From NCBI RefSeq assembly GCF_011602485.2, contig NZ_CP050022.2, positions 5,104,001 through 5,168,000 of the forward strand: a DNA stretch of 64,000 bases. The letters run 5' to 3'. The stretch comes from Bradyrhizobium sp. 1(2017). GTDB lineage: Bacteria > Pseudomonadota > Alphaproteobacteria > Rhizobiales > Xanthobacteraceae. The number at the start of each line of letters is the position of its first letter. The stretch's first letter is position 1. The notes below the pieces were generated by a model. The model was not told the DNA's origin. It saw only the letters and a list, made by a program, of their open reading frames with translations, and did no database searches. The position numbers were made by a program, and so were the translations under genes. Positions 25,772 to 34,340 of the stretch are shown here, piece after piece.

Positions 25772-28219
25772 GGCGCGCTCGCCGAAATCGGCGAGCAGCC
25801 TTGCGATCTCGGCGGCGGGCCGCGCCGCGCTGAACAGGAAGCCTTGCACCTCGTTGCAGCCTTCGGCGCGCAGCCAGTCGAGCTGATCCTCGGTCTCGAC
25901 CCCTTCTGCCGTCGTGGTGATGTTGAGGCTGCGGCCGAGCCCGGAGATCGCGCGCACGATCGCGCTGCAATCGGGCCGCTGCGCCCGGTCCTTGACGAAG
26001 GAACGGTCGATCTTGATCTTGTCGAAGGGGAAGCTGCGCAGATAGCTCAGGCTCGAATAGCCAGTGCCGAAATCATCCATGGAGATGGCGACGCCGAGCT
26101 CGCGCAGCTGATGCAGGATGGCGAGGTTGGCCTCGGTCTCGGCTAGGAAGATCGACTCGGTGATCTCGAGCTCCAGCCGCTTCGGTGACAGGCCGGACTG
26201 CGCCAGGGCCGAGATCACGACTTGAACCAGATTGCGGCTGCGGAATTGCGCGGGCGAGAGATTGACCGCGACCTTGATGTCGACCGGCCATTTGACGGCC
26301 TCGGCGCAGGCCTCGCGCAGCACCCATTCGCCGAGCTGGGTGATCAGACCGATGTCCTCGGCCACCGGAATGAACTCGGCCGGCGAGATCATGCCCTTGT
26401 CTGGATGACGCCAGCGCAGCAGCGACTCGAAGCCGGAGATGCGATCGGAGGCGATCGACACCAGCGGCTGGTAGTGCAGCTCGAACTCGGCGTTGGCAAA
26501 GGCGCGGCGCAGGTCGAGCTCCATGTCGCGGCGCTTCTGCGCCAGGAGATCCATCTCGCGCTCGAAGAAATGGTGCACGCCGCCGCCGTCGGACTTGGCA
26601 CGGTAAAGCGCCATGTCGGCATTACGCATCAGCTCTTCCGACGTCGTGCCGTCACCCGGTGACAGCGCGATGCCGATGCTGGCGCCGATCACCATCTCCT
26701 GGCCATCGATGTCATAGGGCGCCTTCAGCATGTCGATCAGCAGGGCCGCGCAAGCGCTGGCCTCGTTCGGCGAGACGTCGGCCGCCAGGATGACGGCGAA
26801 CTCGTCGCCGCCGAGCCGGGCCGCGAGATTGGCACCGCGGACCGCGACGGTCAGGCGTTCGGCGACTTGCTTGAGCAGGCGGTCGCCCGCGGGATGCCCG
26901 AAGGAATCGTTGATGTTCTTGAACAGGTCGAGATCGACGTAGAGCACGCCGACGCGCTTTCCGCCGGCCTGGTCGAGCGCCTGTTTCAGCCGCTGCTGGA
27001 AATATTCGCGGTTCGGCAGGTCGGTGAGCCCGTCATGATGGGCCATGTGGGCGATCCGCGCCTCGGCCTTTCGGCGCTCGGTGATGTCGACCACCGCGAC
27101 CAGATAACCATCGCGATCGTCGAAGGCGACGCGGCGGCCGAAGGTGAGCACCTCGATCTCGCTGCCGTCGGCGCGCAGGTGTCGCCAGTTGCGCGAGGAA
27201 TGATAGGTCTCGCCGACGCGTTCGAGCGCCTCGGCGTGGCTCTCCCATTCGTCCTCGGGCCAGATCTCGTGCAGCTTCATGCGCAGGAAGGTGGCGCGAC
27301 TGTAACCGTAATGCTGGACCGCGGCGTCGTTGACGTTGAGGAATTGCTTGGTCTCGGCATCGAACACCCACATCGGCATCGGATTGTTGTCGAACAAGAG
27401 GCGGAACGAGGCGTCGCGCCGCTTCAACGCGGTGACGTCGGAAATCGTCAGCGAGACCACGTCGGCGAAGGCGGTGGCGCCGAGGCGAAGATGTCGTCCG
27501 TCGGTCTCGATCTCGAGCTGCTCGCCGCGGCCGCCCGAGACGGCCTTGAGCAGGAAGTCCATGATCTCGGGCGCGGCCAGCAGCGTGCTGCCCTCGCCGA
27601 TCCGCCGCCACAACAGGCTTCCGGTCGCGGCCTTCAGCAGCGCGCCCGCGCTCTTGTTGTGGTGCACGATCTGGAGATCGAACGGCTTGCCCGCGGCATC
27701 GCGCAACGTTGCCAGCGAGACCACCGCGTCATCGGTCGCGGAGAAGATCGCGTCGAGGAGATTATATTGCGTCCCGCGCTCGTTGACGTAGGCGCCGACC
27801 AGCGTGGCGCCCCAGCGCGAGGCCGTCGGCAGCGCCAGCACATCGTAGGTCCTGACCATGCCGTCGCGCACGCAATGCGCGCTCGCGCGATGCGGCCGCC
27901 CCGTTGCGAGCGCGATGGCCGCGGCTTCCGTCAGCGCCGTGGCGCAGTCGGGCGACAGCTCTGCGACGGGAATGTCCCAGCGCTCCTCGCCGAGCCATTT
28001 CTGCACGTAACGTCCGCTGCGCGACAGTTCGAGCGCGCTGTCACCCCTGAGCAGCGCGATATGGTCGGCGAGCCGGCCGAGGCTGCCGAGCATCACGTCC
28101 TCGTAGCGAGGCAGCCGTTCGCCCGGCTTCAGTGCGGCATGCCATTTGCGCTGAAGCACCGGTACGTCATCGAACATTTCGGCGGCCGGTTTCCCCGACA
28201 CTTTCTTCGCGGCAGTCAT
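25757..28219 (-). CDS. PAS-GGDEF-EAL cyclic-di-GMP signalling protein
   Basis: 820 aa, no membrane span seen. Order: N-terminal sensory region with two or three PAS-like folds (one at about 255-390: RLLFDNNPMPMWVFDAETKQFLNVNDAAV and a PAC tail VVDITERRKAE), GGDEF domain with intact RLGGDEFAV, then EAL domain. In the EAL signature the sequence is GFESLLRWRHP, so the catalytic Glu remains but Ala is Ser; ITESIF, DDFGTGYSSLSYL and KIDRSFV are present, favouring an active phosphodiesterase. The I-site before GGDEF is RGAN in place of RxxD, so product inhibition is doubtful. ATG at 28219 preferred; 28264 possible. Confidence 0.93.
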   Translation of the reverse strand: MTAAKKVSGKPAAEMFDDVPVLQRKWHAALKPGERLPRYEDVMLGSLGRLADHIALLRGDSALELSRSGRYVQKWLGEERWDIPVAELSPDCATALTEAAAIALATGRPHRASAHCVRDGMVRTYDVLALPTASRWGATLVGAYVNERGTQYNLLDAIFSATDDAVVSLATLRDAAGKPFDLQIVHHNKSAGALLKAATGSLLWRRIGEGSTLLAAPEIMDFLLKAVSGGRGEQLEIETDGRHLRLGATAFADVVSLTISDVTALKRRDASFRLLFDNNPMPMWVFDAETKQFLNVNDAAVQHYGYSRATFLRMKLHEIWPEDEWESHAEALERVGETYHSSRNWRHLRADGSEIEVLTFGRRVAFDDRDGYLVAVVDITERRKAEARIAHMAHHDGLTDLPNREYFQQRLKQALDQAGGKRVGVLYVDLDLFKNINDSFGHPAGDRLLKQVAERLTVAVRGANLAARLGGDEFAVILAADVSPNEASACAALLIDMLKAPYDIDGQEMVIGASIGIALSPGDGTTSEELMRNADMALYRAKSDGGGVHHFFEREMDLLAQKRRDMELDLRRAFANAEFELHYQPLVSIASDRISGFESLLRWRHPDKGMISPAEFIPVAEDIGLITQLGEWVLREACAEAVKWPVDIKVAVNLSPAQFRSRNLVQVVISALAQSGLSPKRLELEITESIFLAETEANLAILHQLRELGVAISMDDFGTGYSSLSYLRSFPFDKIKIDRSFVKDRAQRPDCSAIVRAISGLGRSLNITTTAEGVETEDQLDWLRAEGCNEVQGFLFSAARPAAEIARLLADFGERASRAA

Positions 28220-28421
28220 GGCAGTCCCCAACGCACTTTCCCGGCGCATCCAATGCGGGGGCACTTAACGGCCTGTAAAGAGCGCGCCGGCGCGAGTTCC
28301 GTTCGGTGATTATGACAGTTTTAAGTCAGGTGGTGGTTAGCGGGCATTAGAGACTATGACGGTTGTGCAAACTGCATCGCAGCGCGCGATGACGCAGTGT
28401 AGCGCGACGTTCACCTCTCCG

Positions 28422-28477
28422 GTGTCCCGGACGCGCTGCAACGCGCAGGCGTTGCTGCGCAGCGTCCGGGGCACGAG
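28422..28477. repeat. Intergenic palindromic repeat, family B, short form
   Basis: GTGTCCCGGACGC at the left pairs with GCGTCCGGGGCAC at the right; the centre contains AACGCGCAGGCGTT, itself a palindrome. It has the same ends and centre as the copy at 28654-28787, but lacks that copy's internal GAGCCGGGA...CCCGGCTC module. Confidence 0.8.
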
Positions 28478-28509
28478 AGCGGGAGGCTGGCGCGAAACTG
28501 CTTCCACAT

Positions 28510-28626
28510 CGTCATTGCGAGCGTAGCAACTTGTTCGCCAAAACCTTGGCGAAGGCGGAAGCAATCGAGAATCCCGCGGCGGAGGCAGTCTGGATTGCTT
28601 CGTCGCAAGGGCTTCTCGCAATGACG
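28510..28626. repeat. Intergenic palindromic repeat, family A
   Basis: Outer arms CGTCATTGC and GCAATGACG match those at 8603-8719. The inside is diverged, with GGAAGCAATCGAGA and CAGTCTGGATTGCTTC as imperfect inner arms plus an extra inserted palindrome (CCAAAACCTTGG). Confidence 0.8.
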
Positions 28627-28653
28627 GAGTGTGAGGTGACGACATCGTCTCCT

Positions 28654-28787
28654 CTCGTGTCCCGGACGCGCTGCAACGCGCAGGCGTTGCGGCGCAGAGC
28701 CGGGACCCAGGCAGCCGCGCCCTCGCTGAAGCATGGCCCCGGCTCTGCAGCGCATCACGTCGTGCTGCGCAGCGTCCGGGGCACGAG
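28654..28787. repeat. Intergenic palindromic repeat, family B, long form
   Basis: Arms CTCGTGTCCCGGACGC and GCGTCCGGGGCACGAG enclose an inner GCAGAGCCGGGACC ... GGCCCCGGCTCTGC pair. Same modular layout as the copy at 10080-10216. Confidence 0.8.
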
Positions 28788-29409
28788 ATTGTTGTTCAAC
28801 GATAAACATGGCTGCTCAACCTCGCGGCGCATTTCGCCCGAGCTTTGCTTCGTCGCCTCACCCTCGATTGAAAGAGGGCGCAGGGAAGACCGGGAGCCGG
28901 TTGGCTCCCATGGACCGCCATGCCAGATGCAGACTGCGTGTGCTTCATGCATCGCGGAGAACAGGGCAACCAGGACATCCCGGCCTTCCCTGCGCGGTGG
29001 TTGGAACGGCTTATGTCGTGCTCTCCCCGGGGAGCGATGCACTATTGCCCCCGTCGCCCTGCGGATGGCTGATGCCGCGAACCCGGTCGGGCCGCGACCT
29101 CACCGCAAGACTTGGCGCACAGGACCCCGGGCGCCAGGACGACACGATTTGGCCGTACGCGGATCACGCCTGTCATTGGCGCGCCGCTTTCGCTCACGGT
29201 TTCCCGCCCTGCGAAGCGCTTCGCGCCGACGTCACCCACGTCCACCGCCGCCCGGTCCGCGTTCGAGACGATCGCGATACGCCCCTCTTCCTTGGACCGG
29301 AGTGCGCGCACTATCCGCCAATTCCGAATTTCGGTAAAGAAGAATATTTTCGACGGTGTGCGTTGACCCAGTGCTGGCGTGTTTTGCCCGACCGGCAACG
29401 CAAGAACTT

Positions 29410-29494
29410 GTAGGTGGGATGAGCGAAGCGACAACCGGCATCGCATCCGCGGACAAGGCGGCCCGGATTGCGCTGCGCTCCATCCGGGTTACGC
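29410..29494. repeat. Intergenic repeat, family D, diverged copy
   Basis: Left part GTAGGTGGGATGAGCGAAGCGA and right part GCGCTGCGCTCCATCCGGGTTACGC are imperfectly complementary and match the arms of the element at 42164-42234. Confidence 0.65.
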
Positions 29495-29508
29495 AGCCAT
29501 AAACGCCG

Positions 29509-29703
29509 CTAATCCCCGCTCGAGGCCGCGGAGCGCTTGTGCAGATAGGCCTGCGACAACAGAAAGAACAACGCGCGCTCGCCTTGATATTTGGCGGACG
29601 GCCGGGTGCGCTCGAAGCCGTCGGCGAATATCTTGCCGGAGTGGTCGCTGACTTGCCAACGCCAGCCGAACCGCTTGCGTCTGGTGAGGATGACTTCGAA
29701 CAT
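29509..29703 (-). CDS. Small conserved protein of unknown function
   Basis: 64 aa from the ATG at 29703 (a TTG at 29742 would add 13 residues). Sequence MFEVILTRRKRFGWRWQVSDHSG then FADGFERTRPSAKYQGERALFFLL has normal protein composition and a beta-beta-alpha look, unlike the Arg-rich noise in the surrounding interval. From memory, short Bradyrhizobium proteins share the WRWQVxD and YQGERALF segments. Cytoplasmic, no domain named. It is the only believable gene in the repeat-rich region. Confidence 0.6.
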   Translation of the reverse strand: MFEVILTRRKRFGWRWQVSDHSGKIFADGFERTRPSAKYQGERALFFLLSQAYLHKRSAASSGD

Positions 29704-30097
29704 GCCGACGGGCTTGGTCCCCTGCTCCTGCCGGTCTCGCAAGGCGTGCGCCTGCTCCGGCCTCCCCCGTTAGACGGTTGCTCGACATATAACGCAGCAG
29801 GATGGAAAGCGAATAAAATTGATGATCGGAAATAGGTATCTTCCACCAACTATGATGAACACGCAGAGCGTGGAATAAGCTTTCCCCACTGGTGTTTCTT
29901 CACGTCCCAAAGCCACCTGGGCACGTGACGTGGCGCATTCGAAGCAGAATACAGGGCCTGTCCCGGAGCCTTGTGTTACTGGCAAACATAACGGCGCGCA
30001 CGACGGTAATAGAGGACGGACGTTCGTGCGCAGAATGAGAATTCTGTTCCGGAAAACGGTTCGGCGTTGCAACGCGGGCCGCGCCGCCGCTGGAGCG
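29704..30097. other. 394-bp interval without a gene
   Basis: Somewhat lower in GC (around 29770-29880) than its neighbours, probably carrying the promoter of the small gene at 29509. No open frame with protein-like composition, no repeat copy and no clear hairpin terminator were seen. A GAATTCTGTTCCGGAAAACGG segment near 30040 weakly recalls the family-E palindrome. Confidence 0.5.
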
Positions 30098-31171
30098 CTA
30101 CCGCGCGACGACCTCGACTTCGCCGTCGACACCGTTCACGACGTTGAAGCCGCGCTCGTAGACCTTGCCCTCGTTCTTGGCGATGGCGCGGTATTCGCCT
30201 TCGGAGAGCACGACGCGCGGGAAGGCGCCGATCGATTCCTTGATGACGTCGCCGCCGGGGGTGATCACCGACCAGGCGGTGTTGGCGAGCGCCTCGCCGC
30301 CCCTGTCGCTGACTAGCTTGAGCGTGATCACGGCGGCGCGGTGGGTGATGGTGACGTCGGTGAGCTTGCCGGCCTGGACGCGGATGTCCGAGCGCACCAC
30401 CGAATTGGCGTCGCCATAGTTGGAGATGATGTAATAGGTGCCCTCCGGGATCAGCACGACGTCGCCGGCGGCGACGTTGGGCACCAGCGAGGCGCGCTCG
30501 CCGGATTCGAACTGGCTGCCCTTGTAGATCGCGAACGAGATCTGGTTCTGCGGAATGCGGCTGGTGCCGACGCGGCCCTCGATGCGCAGGCCCCCCGCGG
30601 GCAGCACGAACGATTCGCGGTCGGTCTCCGCCTTCAGGCTGACGGTGCGCACCGCGCTGACGAGGCCGAAGGCGACGTGCACGACGTAATTGCCGGGCGG
30701 CAGCACGATGTTGGGCGTGGCGCTGCGGTCCTCGCGGATCAGCTTGAAGGTGCCGTTCTCGTCCGGGCGGTCGGCGAACACGCGCCAGACCAGGCCGCTG
30801 GTGATCGCGGGAGAATCCTTGCCGTATTTCGCGGTCAGCGACAGCACGCCCTGGCCGGGCACGGCCGCATTGAGCGGTGCCGCGGGCGGCACGGTCGTAA
30901 CCGCGGGCGGCGGCATGCTGGGCGTCGCCGGCTGCATCAGGGTCGGCGGCAGGCTCGGCGGGCCTGCGCCCGGCCCGGAGGGCGGAGCCAGATTGATGGC
31001 GCCGCCGGGATCGGGCACCGACGCGGGGGGCACCGGCGGCGGACGGTCGGAGAATAGCTGGGCCCGCGCGGCGTTTTGGCCTGAGACCACGAGGCAGGCG
31101 GCAAGCATCAGCGCCGGCAGCAGCCGAACGCCGCGCCGCCATCCGATGATGCCGTCACCCCCGCGTGTCAT
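30098..31171 (-). CDS. Secreted proline-rich protein with repeated beta domains
   Basis: 357 aa. Basic start (MTRGGDGIIGWRRG) and a hydrophobic signal segment to about residue 40, then a Pro/Ala/Val-rich linker of about 70 residues. The remaining 245 residues form three similar beta-sandwich-like units, seen in VLPPGNYVVHVAFGLVSAVRTVSLK, LIPEGTYYIISNYGDANSVVRSDIRV and VLSEGEYRAIAKNEGKVYERGF, each with a G-x-Y turn and an aromatic. Probably periplasmic or surface. No catalytic motif. ATG at 31171 has AGGGGC close upstream. Confidence 0.75.
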   Translation of the reverse strand: MTRGGDGIIGWRRGVRLLPALMLAACLVVSGQNAARAQLFSDRPPPVPPASVPDPGGAINLAPPSGPGAGPPSLPPTLMQPATPSMPPPAVTTVPPAAPLNAAVPGQGVLSLTAKYGKDSPAITSGLVWRVFADRPDENGTFKLIREDRSATPNIVLPPGNYVVHVAFGLVSAVRTVSLKAETDRESFVLPAGGLRIEGRVGTSRIPQNQISFAIYKGSQFESGERASLVPNVAAGDVVLIPEGTYYIISNYGDANSVVRSDIRVQAGKLTDVTITHRAAVITLKLVSDRGGEALANTAWSVITPGGDVIKESIGAFPRVVLSEGEYRAIAKNEGKVYERGFNVVNGVDGEVEVVAR

Positions 31172-31404
31172 GCCCCTGCTTTTCACCGAAAACGCGGCAA
31201 ATTCAAGCCTCGGAACCCCCAACAAATACGGTTCTGGGGAACCCGATTGACGCCTGCGTGATTGAGCCGACGACAACCGGCCCTCGCCACACTACTGCCC
31301 CCTGCGTCCCAAACGGTATAAACCATGGTTCGCCCTCGTTATGGCGGAGCGGACGTACGGCGCCTACTCTGGTGGGAGTGCTGGCTCGGGGTAGGAGAGT
31401 ATCG

Positions 31405-32445
31405 GTGCTGGATATATTGAAGGGGCGGAGCGCCAGCGGCTCAAATAACGAGAAGGTTGGCGAAAAGGTCGGCTTGGGCAGCACCCGCCGGCCCGTCATC
31501 GGCCTCGCCCTCGGCGGCGGCGCAGCGCGCGGCTTCGCCCATATCGGGATTCTGAGAACGCTGATTGCCAACGGCATCGTGCCCGACGTCGTGGTAGGCA
31601 CCTCCATTGGCGCCGTGGTCGGCGGCCTCCATGCGGCTGGCCGGCTCGATACGTTCGAGGAGTGGGGGCGCAGCCTGCAAGGCATGCGCAACATCCTTGG
31701 CTATCTCGATATCCGCCTCAACGGCTCCGGCCTGCTCGGCGGCGAGAAGCTGGCAACCCGTCTCGAGGCGGCGGTCGGACAGGCCCTGATCGAGGACCTT
31801 CCGATCAAGTTTGCGAGCGTCGCGACCGAGGTTCGGACCGGCCACGAGATCTGGCTGACGCGCGGCCGCGTGGTCGACGCGATGCGCGCCTCCTATGCGC
31901 TACCCGGCATCTTCGCGCCCATGCTGATCGGCGACCGCTGGCTGGTCGACGGCGCCCTGGTCAATCCGGTGCCGGTCTCCGCCGCCCGCGCGCTCGGCGC
32001 CGAAATCGTCATCGCCGCAAATCTTTCCAGCGACATCTTCACCCATTCCACGACGATCTATTCGCACGGCGCGCTGCCCGCGCCGGTCGCCGCCGTGCCC
32101 GAGGAAGCGACGGTCAAGCGGCGCTTCCCGCGGCTGTTCTCGCCTGAGAAGACCATGAAACGCGAGTTCTTCGGCGGCGGCGGACGGCCCGGCATCTCCT
32201 CGGTGATGGTGGATGCCTTCAACATCATGCAGGACCGCATCACCCGCGCCCGCCTTGCCGGCGATCCGCCCGACCTGTTGATCACACCGCGGGTCGGTCA
32301 GTTCGGCTGGTTCGACTTTCACCGCTCCGAGGACCTGATCGCGCATGGCACGCGCGCGGCCGAGCGCGCGCTGGAATCGATCCAGGAAGCCATCCACGTG
32401 CTGGCGCCGCCGCCCGAAGGCGCCGCGCCGACGGCAGACACGTAA
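31405..32445 (+). CDS. Patatin-like phospholipase, RssA type
   Basis: 346 aa. Patatin signatures: oxyanion-hole loop GLALGGGAARG (residues 33-43), Ser67 in GTSIG, and Asp182 in VDGALVNPVP, giving the Ser-Asp dyad. These proteins hydrolyse acyl groups of phospholipids, often at the inner membrane. The C-terminal 130 residues include a family-specific insertion and DPPDLLITPRVGQFGWFDF. GTG start at 31405 with TAGGAGAG upstream. Convergent with the CBS gene, 7 bp apart. Confidence 0.93.
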   Translation: MLDILKGRSASGSNNEKVGEKVGLGSTRRPVIGLALGGGAARGFAHIGILRTLIANGIVPDVVVGTSIGAVVGGLHAAGRLDTFEEWGRSLQGMRNILGYLDIRLNGSGLLGGEKLATRLEAAVGQALIEDLPIKFASVATEVRTGHEIWLTRGRVVDAMRASYALPGIFAPMLIGDRWLVDGALVNPVPVSAARALGAEIVIAANLSSDIFTHSTTIYSHGALPAPVAAVPEEATVKRRFPRLFSPEKTMKREFFGGGGRPGISSVMVDAFNIMQDRITRARLAGDPPDLLITPRVGQFGWFDFHRSEDLIAHGTRAAERALESIQEAIHVLAPPPEGAAPTADT

Positions 32446-32452
32446 GATCCGC

Positions 32453-32881
32453 TCAGGCGGTCTTGATGTAGTCGCGCAGGGCTTCCTGCTCGGACTCGTA
32501 TTCCTGAACGCGACGCTTGACGATGTCGCCGATCGAGATCAGGCCGACCACCTTGCCGTTGTCGATCACGGGCAGATGGCGGAACTTGCCGGAGGTCATC
32601 ATCTCCATGAGCTCGGCGACCGTATCGGTCTCCTTGCAGGTGACGACCTTGCGGGTCATGACCTGAGCGACCGGCTCTTCCAGCACGCCGGCGCCGCGCT
32701 CGCCGAGCACGCGGACGATGTCGCGCTCGGACAGGATGCCTTCGAGCCGGCTCTGGTTCATCACCAGCACCGCGCCGATCTTCTTCTCGCCGAGCAGCCT
32801 GATCGCGTCCGACAGCTTGACGTCGGGCTCGACGCTCATGATCTGGTGGCCCTTGGTGTTGAGAATGGAACGTACCGTCAT
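32453..32881 (-). CDS. Two-CBS-domain protein
   Basis: 142 aa, a pair of CBS motifs forming one Bateman module: first unit VRSILNTKGHQIMSVEPDVKLSDAIRLL with IGAVLVMNQSRLEGILSERDIVR, second unit VMTRKVVTCKETDTVAELMEMM with FRHLPVIDNGKVVGLISIGDIVK. No enzymatic or transport domain is attached. Such stand-alone modules bind adenosyl ligands such as AMP/ATP/NAD(H) and may regulate partners. ATG at 32881 preceded by AGGGAGG. Confidence 0.93.
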   Translation of the reverse strand: MTVRSILNTKGHQIMSVEPDVKLSDAIRLLGEKKIGAVLVMNQSRLEGILSERDIVRVLGERGAGVLEEPVAQVMTRKVVTCKETDTVAELMEMMTSGKFRHLPVIDNGKVVGLISIGDIVKRRVQEYESEQEALRDYIKTA

Positions 32882-33071
32882 TGTGGCCTCCCTGAATCGG
32901 AGCCGTCCGCCTCTTGGGCGGTCGGGACTTGTTCTCGAGTCTTCAACTAACAGTTTCAGCGCCGGTTTCACGCTCGTGCGCTTGTCGAAGCGCTGCCTCT
33001 ATGGGCCTGCTGCTTCGAAACATTCTTCGCGGCAATGATGGATGAATTCGGGCGGCGTCGCAAGCGAAGCT

Positions 33072-33890
33072 TCAAATACGGTCTGAAACGTCCCGTGATG
33101 ACGCATCCGCAGCATCGCTTCGCACCCGCGGCACGGGATCGAACAGCGCGAACAGCAGCAATCCTGCGAAGAAGCCGCCGATATGCGCCTGCCAGGCCAC
33201 GCTGGTGGTTTCGGAGTCGATGCCGATCGCGCCGACGCCGAAGATGATGTTGACGCCGAACCACACCGCGAGGAAGGCGACCACCCGCCCGTCGCGCAGC
33301 GCGCGCAGCAGCGGCAGCGCCGGAACCTTTGCGGCGGTATCGGCATCCGAACGGCTGAACGACAGGAAGCTGCCGCGGGCGAACGCGAAGCGGATCGCCG
33401 CTGCCATGGCACCCGACACCGAGGCCGAGGCGCCGATCATCGGCGCCACTGCATGCTCATGGGTGACGAGATGGGCGAGCGCGCCGGCCGCCGCCGTCAC
33501 CGCCATGAACACGAAGAACCTGACGGCGCCGAACCGCCGCGCCAGGGCGCTGCCGAACGGCAGCAGCCACAGCACGTTGAAGCCGAGATGGGTCAGATTG
33601 GCGTGCAGCAGCGAATAGGTGACGAAGGTCCAGACCTTTGCACCCGCCCCGCCCGGGATCTGCAGGTTGAGCAGCGAAGAATCGTAGCGTTTCGGGATGA
33701 AGCCGAAGACGTCGATGGTCCAGTTCTCGATCTCCGGCGGCAGCAGCACCCGCAGATGGATCAAAGCGAGCAGAGCGATATAGGCGGTCAGCGCCGCAGG
33801 CAGCGTCAGGATCGGCTCGCGCGGAGCCTCCTCATGGACGGCCGGCAGATCCGGAGACTGCTGCGGCGGAGAATTTGGCGGGGAATCCAA
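33072..33890 (-). CDS. Rhomboid-family intramembrane serine protease
   Basis: 272 aa with at least six spans. Ser-His dyad elements: GASASVSG carries the GxSx catalytic Ser, and WQAHIGGFFAGLLLF the His; SLLHANLTHLGFNVLWL gives the L-HxNxxHLxxN oxyanion-hole region. Substrate unknown. No ATG at the family start; the TTG at 33890 (then DSPPNSPPQQSP, a disordered cytosolic tail) is the likely start, uncertain. Confidence 0.88.
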   Translation of the reverse strand: MDSPPNSPPQQSPDLPAVHEEAPREPILTLPAALTAYIALLALIHLRVLLPPEIENWTIDVFGFIPKRYDSSLLNLQIPGGAGAKVWTFVTYSLLHANLTHLGFNVLWLLPFGSALARRFGAVRFFVFMAVTAAAGALAHLVTHEHAVAPMIGASASVSGAMAAAIRFAFARGSFLSFSRSDADTAAKVPALPLLRALRDGRVVAFLAVWFGVNIIFGVGAIGIDSETTSVAWQAHIGGFFAGLLLFALFDPVPRVRSDAADASSRDVSDRI

Positions 33891-33973
33891 GGCAGCTTCG
33901 CTTTCAGCGCGATCGGAGCGACATATTGGAGATAGTCGCCTTTGCCGGCCTTGCGCAAGTGCACAAAAGGAAA

Positions 33974-33999
33974 AGGCAGGGCCCTGGGGAGCCCTGCCT
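33974..33999 (-). terminator. Rho-independent terminator of an unknown minus-strand transcript
   Basis: AGGCAGGG (33974-33981) pairs with CCCTGCCT (33992-33999); on the minus strand the stem is followed by TTTTCCTTTT. No minus-strand gene ends here: upstream on that strand is only intergenic DNA and the antisense of the PAS_5 gene. It may end a small RNA or be a leader attenuator of the rhomboid gene. Confidence 0.5.
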
Positions 34000-34175
34000 G
34001 TCCATGTCGGTCTTCCGGTACTGCAAGGAAATAAGGTGTATCCCCACCCCTCCCCGCGGCCCGTGACCAAACTGTTTGACGCCCTGTGTACAGGCCTCGC
34101 CGAGAACCTGGAAAACCGGCGGGGCTTGCGACCGCGGTCACCATAGCAGCGGGGCTGCCGGCGGGAAGCGCATAG

Positions 34176-34191
34176 TTAATTTAACGTTAAC
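34176..34191 (+). promoter_or_regulatory. CtrA-like site TTAA-N7-TTAAC
   Basis: Reads TTAATTTAACGTTAAC, an exact match to the CtrA consensus, with a third TTAA inside. About 150 bp upstream of the PAS_5 protein start. Sequence match only. Confidence 0.5.
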
Positions 34192-34340
34192 GACGCAAAG
34201 ACAGCTCCCGGGGGGCCTAAAACGCCCTCGCGGCATGGACGCTGCAAATCCCCTCCTGCACAACAACCGAAGGGATCGCGGGTGCACTGAAGCGGGACAG
34301 CTTTGTCCCGCGGGGTTGCACCCCGGGTTAGCGTTCAGTC

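Larger units (their letters stand above)
28220..29508. other. Gene-poor, repeat-rich 1.3-kb interval
   Basis: No convincing gene is seen between the GGDEF-EAL start and the small gene at 29509. It contains, in order, a short family-B repeat, a family-A repeat, a long family-B repeat, a stretch from about 28800 to 29400 that translates into Arg/Pro/His-rich peptides in several frames, and a family-D-like element at 29410-29494. From memory the 28800-29400 stretch matches a dispersed Bradyrhizobium sequence often annotated as spurious hypothetical proteins. Confidence 0.7.
33891..34340. other. 450-bp interval with hairpin and CtrA-like site
   Basis: Between the rhomboid gene and the PAS_5 gene, reading outward in both directions. 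It holds a strong minus-strand terminator-like hairpin (33974-33999) without an upstream gene to terminate, a GC-rich block containing the 16-bp motif also found at 46524-46539 (here 34041-34056), and a CtrA-like site at 34176-34191. No protein-like frame. Confidence 0.6.

Noticed and set aside
28531..29413. Overlapping 226- and 268-codon frames in the repeat-rich gap
   Set aside because: Arg/Pro/His-rich in every frame, they cross two repeats, and have no ribosome site or protein-like pattern. Treated as a dispersed repeat sequence.
33974..34170. Naming the orphan terminator region as 6S RNA or signal recognition particle RNA
   Set aside because: The expected conserved loops (e.g. GGAAG-type SRP motif, 6S open bubble) were not found, and the neighbour genes do not fit; kept only as an unnamed candidate.
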